From Bdellovibrionaceae bacterium UBA6776 (GTDB lineage Bacteria; Bdellovibrionota; Bdellovibrionia; Bdellovibrionales; UBA1609): a stretch of DNA of 11,970 bases. Where the stretch lies: positions 1 through 11,970 of the forward strand of contig DKGG01000044.1 of NCBI GenBank assembly GCA_002453155.1, written 5' to 3'. The notes under the pieces were generated by a model. It searched no databases. It saw only the letters and a list, made by a program, of their open reading frames with translations, and was not told where the DNA came from. The translations under genes and the position numbers were made by a program. This document shows positions 1 to 6,286 of this stretch, piece by piece; position 1 is the stretch's first letter; each line of letters opens with the position of its first letter.

Positions 1-7
1 TGTCCGT

Positions 8-32
8 CCTGAGACATACTGAACAGTTTATA
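8..32 (+). repeat. IS left end, outer 25-bp site
   Basis: Outer copy of the tandem terminal site. It keeps GAGACAT and a final TTTATA but differs from the other three copies in its middle part (ACTGAACAG where the others have TTTACA). It abuts the inner copy directly. Confidence 0.65.
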
Positions 33-57
33 CCGGAGACATAGTTTACACTTTTCC
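33..57 (+). repeat. IS left end, inner 25-bp site
   Basis: The inner copy reads CCGGAGACATAGTTTACACT and then TTTCC. It closely matches the complement of both right-end copies. It ends just before the transposase ribosome-binding site (AGGAGG, 63-68). Confidence 0.8.
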
Positions 58-75
58 AATTCAGGAGGAATTCCA

Positions 76-1251
76 ATGAGTTGGATGGAGTGTAATAAGA
101 TGGATGAAAAGCTTAAATTTATAGCTAGGTATCTTGAAGGAGAGAAAATAGCTCCCTTGTGCCGTGAGTTTGGAGTTTCAAGAACTACGGGCCATAAGCT
201 CATAGAGCGGTACAAGATGATGGGCCAGATGGCTTTGGTTGAGCAAAAGCGAACCCCACACCGGTATGCCAATAAACTTCCCATAGCGGTTGAAGCATTG
301 ATTTTAGATTTGAAAAGAGAATATCCAAATTGGGGGGCTCCTAAAATTCGGGAGAAAATCATAAAGAAGTATCCCGATGTTCGACCTCCAGCACGAAGCA
401 CAGTCCACGCCGTTCTGGATCGAAATGGATTGGTGAAACATAGGCAAGGTCGAAAAAGGTTTAAAGCCAGCGGCACGACCTTAACGCATGTGACACTGCC
501 AAACCAGCTCTGGTGCGCTGATTACAAGGGCGAGTTCATGCTTGGCAATAAACAGTACTGTTACCCATTAACGATCACTGACTACGCTACAAGATACTTA
601 TTAACTTGCGAAGCTCTGGCCTCAACAAAAGAAGAATTTGCATTTGAAATCTTTGAGCGAGCTTTTAAAGAGTTTGGCCTTCCAGACTCGATCCGAACGG
701 ACAATGGGGTTCCCTTTGCAAGTGCTCAAGCATTTTATAATTTATCAAAACTCTCTGTGTGGTGGATGAGGCATGGGATTAATGTTGAGCGAATCCGTCC
801 AGGCCACCCAGAAGAAAATGGAAGACATGAAAGAATGCATTTAACACTGAAACTCGAGACGACAAGACCGCCAAGAGACAACTTGATTGGTCAACAAGAG
901 TCTTTTGATAAATTTATCGACGAGTTTAATACCGAGAGACCCCATGAAGGGATCGGCAACAAGTATCCTTCAGAAATTTATAAGCCCTCGGCAAGAGCAT
1001 TTAAGCCTCTTGAGCCGCTTCACTATCCTCTTCATGATAAGACCGTTTTGGTCAGCCAATGTGGGCGGATCTGCGATCGCGGCCTCAAGGTGAGCTTGAG
1101 TCGAGCCTTTGCTGGACAAGAAGTGGGAATTAAGGAAATGGAAGATGGGATCTGGGTAGTTAGTTTTTTAAATTATGACTTAGGTTATTTTGACGATCAG
1201 TCGAAAAGAGTGGAACCAGTAGAGGATCCTTTTGGGTTGCTAAAAGTGTAA
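76..1251 (+). CDS. IS481-family DDE transposase
   Basis: This 391-residue protein would cut and join the ends of the surrounding insertion sequence. Residues about 10-50 form a helix-turn-helix (CREFGVSRTTGHKLIERY) that should bind the terminal sites. A second basic segment follows to about residue 130. The integrase (rve) core runs from about 140 to 300, with likely catalytic acids D149 (in CADYKG), D209 (in RTDNG) and E247 (in EENGRHERMH). The conserved tail motif ERPHEGIGNKYPSEIY follows at 287-302. The C-terminal 80 residues resemble the small beta domain often found in this group. The start is set by a strong AGGAGG at 63-68, seven bases upstream. Length is typical for the longer IS481 transposases. 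No frameshift or internal stop is seen, so the gene is probably functional. Confidence 0.92.
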   Translation: MSWMECNKMDEKLKFIARYLEGEKIAPLCREFGVSRTTGHKLIERYKMMGQMALVEQKRTPHRYANKLPIAVEALILDLKREYPNWGAPKIREKIIKKYPDVRPPARSTVHAVLDRNGLVKHRQGRKRFKASGTTLTHVTLPNQLWCADYKGEFMLGNKQYCYPLTITDYATRYLLTCEALASTKEEFAFEIFERAFKEFGLPDSIRTDNGVPFASAQAFYNLSKLSVWWMRHGINVERIRPGHPEENGRHERMHLTLKLETTRPPRDNLIGQQESFDKFIDEFNTERPHEGIGNKYPSEIYKPSARAFKPLEPLHYPLHDKTVLVSQCGRICDRGLKVSLSRAFAGQEVGIKEMEDGIWVVSFLNYDLGYFDDQSKRVEPVEDPFGLLKV

Positions 1252-1264
1252 AGGATGTCTCCGG
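1240..1264 (-). repeat. IS right end, inner 25-bp site
   Basis: On the minus strand this reads CCGGAGACATCCTTTACACT and then TTTAG. It overlaps the last codons and the stop codon of the transposase gene, so this terminal site is embedded in coding sequence. Confidence 0.75.
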
Positions 1265-1289
1265 TATAAAGTGTAAACCATGTCTCCGG
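1265..1289 (-). repeat. IS right end, outer 25-bp site
   Basis: On the minus strand this reads CCGGAGACATGGTTTACACT and then TTATA. It abuts the inner right copy, and its final TATA matches that of the outer left copy, which supports a paired inner/outer site design. Confidence 0.75.
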
Positions 1290-1314
1290 AATGGACCGAA
1301 AAACTGAAAATAAC

Positions 1315-1342
1315 TAGCCAAAAAATTTGGCTAAGATTAGCC
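1315..1342. repeat. Overlapping alternative hairpins
   Basis: TAGCCAAA (1315-1322) pairs with TTTGGCTA (1326-1333) across a 3-base loop. GGCTAA (1329-1334) pairs with TTAGCC (1337-1342) across a 2-base loop. The two stems share the middle GGCTA, so only one can form at a time. It lies just outside the IS right end. Function is unknown. Confidence 0.5.
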
Positions 1343-1436
1343 AATCGGAGTGAATTGCTGTGTAAATGGGCAGACCAATCTATCTTGAGATCGTCTCTTC
1401 TATACTTAGGTTTCTTCTGAGATTTTAGTTAGTTAA

Positions 1437-1462
1437 GAATCCCGACTGGGATTCGATTTTTT
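1437..1462 (+). terminator. Rho-independent terminator, plus strand
   Basis: A perfect 7-bp stem, GAATCCC and GGGATTC with a 4-base loop, is followed after two bases by six T residues. This is a good intrinsic terminator for plus-strand transcription. On the minus strand the hairpin lies 25 bases past the tRNA 3' end but has only a weak T run (TTCTT). It could end transcripts from the IS, or from a gene interrupted or displaced by the IS. Confidence 0.65.
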
Positions 1463-1486
1463 GCTTAATTTTGATGCAGAGATAAT

Positions 1487-1563
1487 TGGCGGGGTGGACG
1501 GGACTCGAACCCGCGGCCTCCTGCGTGACAGGCAGGCGTTATAACCAACTTAACTACCACCCC
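1487..1563 (-). tRNA. tRNA-Asp (anticodon GUC)
   Basis: A 77-nt cloverleaf can be drawn by eye. The acceptor stem pairs GGGGTGG with CCACCCC, with discriminator G and an encoded CCA (1487-1489). The D-arm begins at TAGTTAAG. The anticodon stem CCTGC/GCAGG encloses loop CTGTCAC, with GTC at 1527-1529 on the complement. The T arm contains GGGTTCGAGTCCC. The pattern and length match bacterial tRNA-Asp, including the discriminator G that is an identity element for aspartyl-tRNA synthetase. It is a single gene with its own promoter, not part of a visible tRNA cluster. Confidence 0.97.
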
Positions 1564-1588
1564 GCATGGTGGTGTCAAAGAACCTCCG

Positions 1589-1617
1589 AATATACGGACT
1601 TTCCCCCTCGCCATCAA
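1589..1617 (-). promoter_or_regulatory. Sigma70-type promoter of tRNA-Asp
   Basis: On the minus strand, TTGATG (1612-1617) and TATATT (1589-1594) are separated by exactly 17 bases. The matches are 4/6 and 5/6 to the consensus -35 and -10 boxes. Predicted initiation near 1582 gives a leader of about 19 bases before the mature tRNA. Confidence 0.65.
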
Positions 1618-1843
1618 CCACTTTTTTGCCGCTTAGAAGATGGGCAAAATCTGGGACCCCGCCTCAAAGAATCTTCATTTTTCAACCTAAATTCAATAGC
1701 TTATAAGTCTCTCTGCGAAGCAAAGATCTAACCTCCCTCACCCCTCCCCAACTCATTTTTTTTAAACCGAGGGCCTGACAAAAAGAGGATTTGATCTCAC
1801 CTAAGGAAAAGTCCTACAACTGAATCTTCTTTGGGGGCGAAGA

Positions 1844-2488
1844 GTGAACATTCCATATAAAAAACTGATCCTTACGTTTTTGATGGGACAAGTGATTCTA
1901 TCCTGCAATTACAACGAACTTAAAAATGCTCCTCCCCTCACACCTTTAGAGAAAGGATCCTTCAAGGATTTGGATTTCCAAGTGGTGAACTCCAAGATTT
2001 TTGAACCTTATTGCTTCAGCTGTCACAAAGACTGGAGCGGACAGTACGCACCCACCCATCAACGGCTTACAGAGATTCAAAAACTCGTAAAGAGCAATCT
2101 CATGCCGAAGTATGCGCCGCCGTTAAGCGATGACTTAAAAGCCCTGCTAAACACTTGGATCGAAATTGGCGCACCGGAATTTTCCAAAACGGACGACTAC
2201 CAACCTGGAAATCCAGATCCCAAAAAGCCCGAAGATCCAAAGGAACCACAGGAACCTGAATTCCTCGGTTTTCAAAAAGTTTTTTCCGAAGTGCTTGAAC
2301 CCACCTGTGTTCACTGCCACTCGACCTACACCAACTATGATTTTGTAAAATCTGAAGTTCCTTACATCAAAGAGCAAATCGAAACCAATGCCATGCCTTT
2401 AGATCGAGATCTGACCCCGAAGCAAAAAGAACTGATCTTGAAATGGATTGAAGACGGAGCCCCCAAAGATCCGATCAACCTCAACTGA
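1844..2488 (+). CDS. Di-haem c-type cytochrome lipoprotein with duplicated domain
   Basis: This 214-residue protein is predicted to be exported, lipidated and to carry two covalent haems. The lipobox is VILSC with lipidated C21. It has two similar domains: residues 40-112 with C57-F-S-C60-H61 and 140-207 with C155-V-H-C158-H159. Each domain follows the same order: a phrase like F.EP.C..CH, then MP (M87 and M184, candidate distal ligands), then W-I-E-x-G-A-P. They are joined by a proline- and charge-rich linker (about 119-139), so the gene probably arose by duplication. The chosen start is GTG with a G-rich ribosome-binding site (near 1833). It lies 28 bases before the haem-barrel gene, probably in one operon. 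It may hand electrons to or take them from that barrel. No named orthologue is recognised. Confidence 0.85.
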   Translation: MNIPYKKLILTFLMGQVILSCNYNELKNAPPLTPLEKGSFKDLDFQVVNSKIFEPYCFSCHKDWSGQYAPTHQRLTEIQKLVKSNLMPKYAPPLSDDLKALLNTWIEIGAPEFSKTDDYQPGNPDPKKPEDPKEPQEPEFLGFQKVFSEVLEPTCVHCHSTYTNYDFVKSEVPYIKEQIETNAMPLDRDLTPKQKELILKWIEDGAPKDPINLN

Positions 2489-2516
2489 AACACCCACCTT
2501 GGAATTGAAGTAAAAA

Positions 2517-3665
2517 ATGACTTTTCAAAACTCTTTAAAACTCACTGGCACACGGATCTTTTTCAAAGGATCCTTCCTGTTTGCGCTTTTAATTCTTTCT
2601 CCTCATGCATTTGGATATTTAGAAAACTCGAGTCACGGTTATGCCAATTGCATGAGCTGCCATGTTTCTCCCAATGGCGGAGGCCTACTTACAGATTACG
2701 GACGCTCTCTTTCAAAAGAACTGATGAGCACTTGGGGGTGGGAGGGATCTCAAGCCCCGCTTTTTGGAGCAATCAAGCAAACGAACAACTTTAAAGTGGG
2801 CGGCGACATTCGCACCCTGCAGACACATTTTGAAAATGATCAGCTTCGACAGGGAAAATTCTTTTTGATGCAGCAAAATTTGGAATTGGCTTACAAGTAC
2901 GCCTCGACTTGGTTTGTGGGAACCGTGGGAACCAATGAAGGACCCGACGGAACTCTAAACCGAGGAACCTTTCTTTCGGAACGTCATTTTATCATTCATA
3001 AAGTCGGCGAAAATTCCTATTTACGTGCCGGAAAGTTTCGCGTGTCTTATGGACTGAATGACCCCAACCACGCGCGCGTGACGGAACAAGGCATCGGCTT
3101 TGGCTCTCAAACCGAAATGTACAACTTGGAACTGGATCAGTTTTTTGACGAAGGAGAGTTGTTTGTGGGGGCCAGCCTTGGGCGCTTTGACCTCCCCCGA
3201 GAACAAACCTCAGAGAAAAGCTTTTACACTCGATACAACCACTACTTTAAAGGTAAAAACCAGTTGGGCGGAAACTTACTTGTTGGAGAGTCCCCGACAA
3301 AACGCCGAAGCCTTTTGGGAGTTTTTGCCGTCTTGACCCCTATTGATGACTTGGGCGTTGTCACCGAGTGGGATTACGAACGGGCCCACTTGAGCACGTC
3401 TCCCAGTGATAGGGTGGAGGGCATTTTTACAGCGTCTCGAGTTTTGTACGAGGTCTATCAAGGCGTAAAGCCCTATGTGGTTTTCGAAGCTCAGCAGCCT
3501 TCACTTAAAGATCATGGCACTCAAAGTTTAAGACCGGGCTTGGGAGTTCAGTGGATCCCCATCCCCCATTTTGAAATTCAAGGCGAATATCAGCGGATCA
3601 CCACCGACGCCACGGGTGGAAGTCCCACCCATTCCGCGTGGCTGATGCTTCACTTTTGGCTTTGA
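2517..3665 (+). CDS. Outer-membrane beta-barrel with N-terminal monohaem cytochrome motif
   Basis: This 382-residue exported protein has a signal peptide (basic start, hydrophobic core about 18-30, likely cleavage after HAFG at 33). A single haem-binding motif, C45-M-S-C48-H49, follows in the phrase NCMSCHVSPNGGGLLTDYGR. From about residue 85 to the end it shows alternating polar/hydrophobic segments with many aromatic residues, typical of a beta-barrel, and ends in the aromatic stretch LMLHFWL. The order (signal, one CXXCH, barrel) resembles the fused cytochrome-porin Cyc2 of iron oxidisers, although I cannot show homology by eye. The ATG start has only a weak ribosome-binding site, so translation may be coupled to the upstream cytochrome gene. 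It converges on the aminomuconate deaminase gene with a 15-base gap. A haem-tagged porin unrelated to Cyc2 is the main alternative. Confidence 0.75.
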   Translation: MTFQNSLKLTGTRIFFKGSFLFALLILSPHAFGYLENSSHGYANCMSCHVSPNGGGLLTDYGRSLSKELMSTWGWEGSQAPLFGAIKQTNNFKVGGDIRTLQTHFENDQLRQGKFFLMQQNLELAYKYASTWFVGTVGTNEGPDGTLNRGTFLSERHFIIHKVGENSYLRAGKFRVSYGLNDPNHARVTEQGIGFGSQTEMYNLELDQFFDEGELFVGASLGRFDLPREQTSEKSFYTRYNHYFKGKNQLGGNLLVGESPTKRRSLLGVFAVLTPIDDLGVVTEWDYERAHLSTSPSDRVEGIFTASRVLYEVYQGVKPYVVFEAQQPSLKDHGTQSLRPGLGVQWIPIPHFEIQGEYQRITTDATGGSPTHSAWLMLHFWL

Positions 3666-3680
3666 TCTGAATTAAAAAAC

Positions 3681-4094
3681 TTAAAGTGGTTTGTGAGCAA
3701 TGACCTTTAACTCCACAGCAATGGGAGTGGGAAGGCTCAGGACTTCCACGGTCGTGCGAGTGGCGCCGATCTCTTTAAAGTAATGACCATAAACTTCGTT
3801 GAACTTTTGAAAATCTTCTTCCATGTGAGTGAGAAACACCTGCACATCCACAACGTCCTTTAAGGACGCACCCGCTTCTTCCAACACCACGCGGATGTTT
3901 TCGATCACCGAGTGGCTTTGCTTCTCGATGTCGTGAGAAAGAACCTTGCCGCTGGAATCCAACTCCACACCGGGAATGTCTTTGGTGCCCGGCTTTCTAG
4001 GACCCATTCCAGAAACAAAGATAAAATCCCCAACCCGTCGTGCGTGAGGATAAGGACCCACGGGCGGCGGTGCTTTTTTCGATTCAACTTTCAT
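3681..4094 (-). CDS. amnD: 2-aminomuconate deaminase (RidA/YjgF family)
   Basis: This 137-residue RidA-fold protein is predicted to hydrolyse the enamine/imine of 2-aminomuconate, releasing ammonia and the 2-oxo acid, in the cytoplasm. RidA signatures include VGPYPHARRVGDFIFVSG near the start and RTTVEV with R113 (the carboxylate-binding arginine of the family) near the end, followed by ELKVIA with E128. The segment GPRKPGTKDIPGVELDSSGK is not in generic RidA proteins. It matches what I recall of AmnD and NbaF deaminases, and the length is also close (about 140). The ATG has a GGAG six to eight bases upstream. It is the last gene of the operon, 73 bases after the asparaginase-like gene. Generic 2-iminoacid deaminase is possible but less likely given the motif and neighbours. 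Confidence 0.85.
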   Translation of the reverse strand: MKVESKKAPPPVGPYPHARRVGDFIFVSGMGPRKPGTKDIPGVELDSSGKVLSHDIEKQSHSVIENIRVVLEEAGASLKDVVDVQVFLTHMEEDFQKFNEVYGHYFKEIGATRTTVEVLSLPTPIAVELKVIAHKPL

Positions 4095-4147
4095 CTTTCA
4101 CTCCTTTGACGCATCGATTACAGATTTTGAAGCCGGATATCTTCTGA

Positions 4148-4159
4148 GTGGCACCTAAA
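4148..4159 (-). repeat. Post-stop 12-mer, copy 1
   Basis: TTTAGGTGCCAC on the minus strand starts eight bases after the stop codon of the asparaginase-like gene. The identical 12-mer follows the dehydrogenase stop at 7203-7214. These are the only two sizeable gaps inside the operon. Confidence 0.4.
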
Positions 4160-4167
4160 TCACTAAA

Positions 4168-5262
4168 TCAGTACCAGCGGTCAATGTCTGGGTCCCACTC
4201 ATCCCAAGTGGGAATGGTTTTCAGCGTGTCCATGTATTTGTCCGGCACCACGCCGGGAACCAAAAACGCCTTTTGCCTTCGCAGTGGATAGGGATTTCGC
4301 AGTTCAATTCCAAGCACTCCCAAAATTCCACGGGCCACATACCAGGTGGCTTGTGGGTTCCAACCATGAGCAATTTTGATCACCACTCCGAGCCCTTCAG
4401 GATAATCGGGATGCTCGATTCCAAGTCCCAAAAGTCCGTCGGCTCCTTCTTTGGCAATCACTTTGCCATGGCCACTTTTCATCACCGTCGTATCCAGCCG
4501 GTTAAAGCCTCCAACCAGATCCGGGTTCTTCACCATAGCTTCCCAGATCCAATCTTCTTTGCGGTTCTTCACAAGGCCGGCATAACATTGAGCCAACTGC
4601 TTTACTGTCATTGCAACGGTGGGAAGCCCATCACCATCTCGGGCCACACGCAATGGATTGTAATCCTCTCCCAAATACGAGCGGACCACTTGCAAAAACT
4701 CTTCGTAAACTTTGTGGGACGGCAGCGTATACCCCACACGAGACCAACCTTTAAGGCGGCAACCTTTTAAAATTGCAGCATGATGGCCCGAGGAGTTGTT
4801 GTACCATCTGCGAGGCCGCCTGACCTGACGACCAAATTGAACCAAAGGAAGATCCAAAGGAGTTTGCATCAATCCCCACTCGGACTCGCTGAGCAAACTT
4901 TGCGAAACTTCCACGTGTTCAAAAGTTCCATTGTGAGAAGCCACCGAGATGGCCTTTTGCCGCCAGTCGGTTTCGTTTTCCAATTCTTTTGAAAAAACCT
5001 TGATGTAAAAAGGCTTCATCATAGAGCGACCATAACAAAGCACATTTCCACCAAAAGAATGAAACACATCACTGCCCGAGCACCACGCCACCGCTCCATG
5101 GACCGTATTCTCGCTGACGCCATTTCGCCGGTAATCCACCAAGGGAACCCACTCCACATCGCGGCCGGTGGGAACTCCTTGAATGTCATCTCCCAAAGGC
5201 GACGAAGGATAAATGTCTTTGACCTTTGGAAATTCCGCCGGATCCTTCATATGATCTTTCAT
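4168..5262 (-). CDS. Asparaginase-II-family hydrolase with altered metal-site residues
   Basis: This 364-residue protein belongs to the L-asparaginase II (R. etli ReAV-type, beta-lactamase-like fold) family. Recognisable blocks include GRSMMKP, ASHNGTFEH, NNSSGHHAAIL, DGDGLPT, AMVKNPDLVGGFNRLDTTVM and AKEGADGLLG. Counted from this start, the SxxK pair (S80, K83), the second serine (S109) and its partner lysine (K271) are kept. The residues reported to hold zinc in ReAV (two Cys and a Lys) appear as S157, H160 and D211. Catalysis is therefore plausible, but the substrate is probably not asparagine. The ATG at 5262 is preferred, with AAGGG upstream and a position two bases after the amnA-like stop. 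A GTG at 5292 would add ten residues. Its place in the operon suggests hydrolysis of an amide-bearing precursor or intermediate. Confidence 0.82.
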   Translation of the reverse strand: MKDHMKDPAEFPKVKDIYPSSPLGDDIQGVPTGRDVEWVPLVDYRRNGVSENTVHGAVAWCSGSDVFHSFGGNVLCYGRSMMKPFYIKVFSKELENETDWRQKAISVASHNGTFEHVEVSQSLLSESEWGLMQTPLDLPLVQFGRQVRRPRRWYNNSSGHHAAILKGCRLKGWSRVGYTLPSHKVYEEFLQVVRSYLGEDYNPLRVARDGDGLPTVAMTVKQLAQCYAGLVKNRKEDWIWEAMVKNPDLVGGFNRLDTTVMKSGHGKVIAKEGADGLLGLGIEHPDYPEGLGVVIKIAHGWNPQATWYVARGILGVLGIELRNPYPLRRQKAFLVPGVVPDKYMDTLKTIPTWDEWDPDIDRWY

Positions 5263-5263
5263 T

Positions 5264-6286
5264 CTAAGGCGCCCTTCCGAAGGTGTCGTCACTGTCCCCG
5301 GCTCTCATTCCTGAAGAAGGATGAAAACCTTCACCGCCTTCAAAGTTGGAATCTTTGTCTTCACCGCCAAGCACGTTTCTTTCGCCCGAGTATTTTTCCG
5401 GATCGTTTTCATCAAACTCCAAATCTCTGGCAGCCTTATTAGACGGAGTCAGCCTGATCACCGCCGCTCCCGTTCCGCACACCGGCGCATAACTTAAAAT
5501 TTCACCGGCATACAAATTGTTTGCACCCATCACCGCAGACAACCACCAAAAGGGTTTGAAGTTGGCCACCTTGTGAACCCGCGCTTCTTTGTGAAACTGG
5601 CGGGACAATTGAGATGCGTCTTCCAGACGCCCTTCTCCTAAAAACTCCATAAATTTTTCGTTCCACTCTTGGTCTTTTAAAGAGTGAATGTGATCCTCTT
5701 TGGGATCCACAACACGGGTGTGCAAGCGATTCGAAAGAGAAGTGACCACAATGGCAACTGCCGTTTTCCCTTGCTCGTTCAATGCATCCACTGCAGCTTT
5801 TCCAAACACCACAGTTTCGGCCCGATCGGAATACACATTGCTGGAAACAATTACCATGGGCCTTCGCGCGTCTTTATTGATCAACTCGTGAACCACAACA
5901 GACCCTGTATCAATAGGAAAGCCATTGTAATCCACCGTCTTTGCATAAAGACCGCGGGCTTTGGCATTTTTCACAATGCTTTCACCCAGTTTTTTATCCC
6001 CTTTGATTTTGTAAGGAATGGATCCCAAAGCATGAAACTGATCATCCACATGGGTCCACTCGCTCATTTCTCGAGTTTGAACCTGATGACCCAAAATGCT
6101 GGGCCAATAGGTGGAGTAAACCAAAAGTACATCCGGATTCAGTTCATCAATGCTGGCTTTGACCTGATCGAAACTGTTTCGAACCTTCTTCCAACCAGGG
6201 TTTTTATCGGCCGCTAAAAGAAGATGGGGAAGTCCCGGAAGGACAAAGGCCTTCAAAAGATTTTTATGTGAAGTTGTTTGAGACAT
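5264..6286 (-). CDS. amnA: 2-aminophenol 1,6-dioxygenase alpha-type (non-catalytic) subunit
   Basis: This 340-residue LigB-fold protein pairs with the catalytic subunit encoded just upstream. It keeps the family fold phrases (AFVLPGLPHLLLAA, VLLVYSTYW, YNGFPIDTGSVVVHELI, VIVSSNVYS, TSLSNRLH) but lacks the iron site. Where the catalytic subunit has SPHW and LSHRH, this one has STYW and LSNRL, so the second iron histidine and the acid-base histidine are missing, as in known AmnA. The start is ATG at 6286, overlapping the upstream stop as TAATG with GGAGG at 6292-6296. After GTGAAVIRLTP the chain continues about 60 residues, which are acidic and glycine-rich and absent from the roughly 270-residue AmnA I know. 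It ends two bases before the asparaginase-like gene. Confidence 0.83.
   Translation of the reverse strand: MSQTTSHKNLLKAFVLPGLPHLLLAADKNPGWKKVRNSFDQVKASIDELNPDVLLVYSTYWPSILGHQVQTREMSEWTHVDDQFHALGSIPYKIKGDKKLGESIVKNAKARGLYAKTVDYNGFPIDTGSVVVHELINKDARRPMVIVSSNVYSDRAETVVFGKAAVDALNEQGKTAVAIVVTSLSNRLHTRVVDPKEDHIHSLKDQEWNEKFMEFLGEGRLEDASQLSRQFHKEARVHKVANFKPFWWLSAVMGANNLYAGEILSYAPVCGTGAAVIRLTPSNKAARDLEFDENDPEKYSGERNVLGGEDKDSNFEGGEGFHPSSGMRAGDSDDTFGRAP

Larger units (their letters stand above)
1..1297 (+). mobile_element. IS481-type insertion sequence, apparently complete
   Basis: One intact transposase gene lies between matching inverted ends. The left end (8-57) and right end (1240-1289) each hold two abutting 25-bp copies of a site with the core CCGGAGACAT followed by TTTACACTTT, pointing inward from both ends. 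The outer-left copy is the most diverged. The left end begins TGTCC at base 1, and the complement of the right end reads GGTCCATT next to its outer copy, so the right boundary is near 1297 but not exact. No left flank is present, so target-site duplication cannot be tested. The intact reading frame and well-matched ends suggest a recent, possibly active copy. Family assignment rests on transposase motifs and single-ORF organisation. Confidence 0.8.

Noticed and set aside
1486..1731. Plus-strand 81-codon open frame over the tRNA
   Set aside because: Its N-terminal part is the antisense reading of tRNA-Asp (the well-known GLEPA-type artefact), and the rest has no protein-like features.
1950..2575. 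Shared 12-mer AAAGGATCCTTC in the two cytochrome genes
   Set aside because: Both copies are within coding sequence in different contexts, and chance 12-mer pairs are expected in a window this size.
3645..3690. Hairpin between the convergent haem-barrel and deaminase genes
   Set aside because: CACTTT and AAAGTG can pair but with a 25-base loop and no proper T run, so a terminator is not supported.
4273..4770. 165-codon plus-strand open frame
   Set aside because: It is antisense within the asparaginase-like gene, whose family motifs are clear in the other direction.
5684..6217. 177-codon plus-strand open frame
   Set aside because: It lies wholly antisense to the amnA-like gene, has no ribosome-binding site, and has a composition unlike a folded protein.
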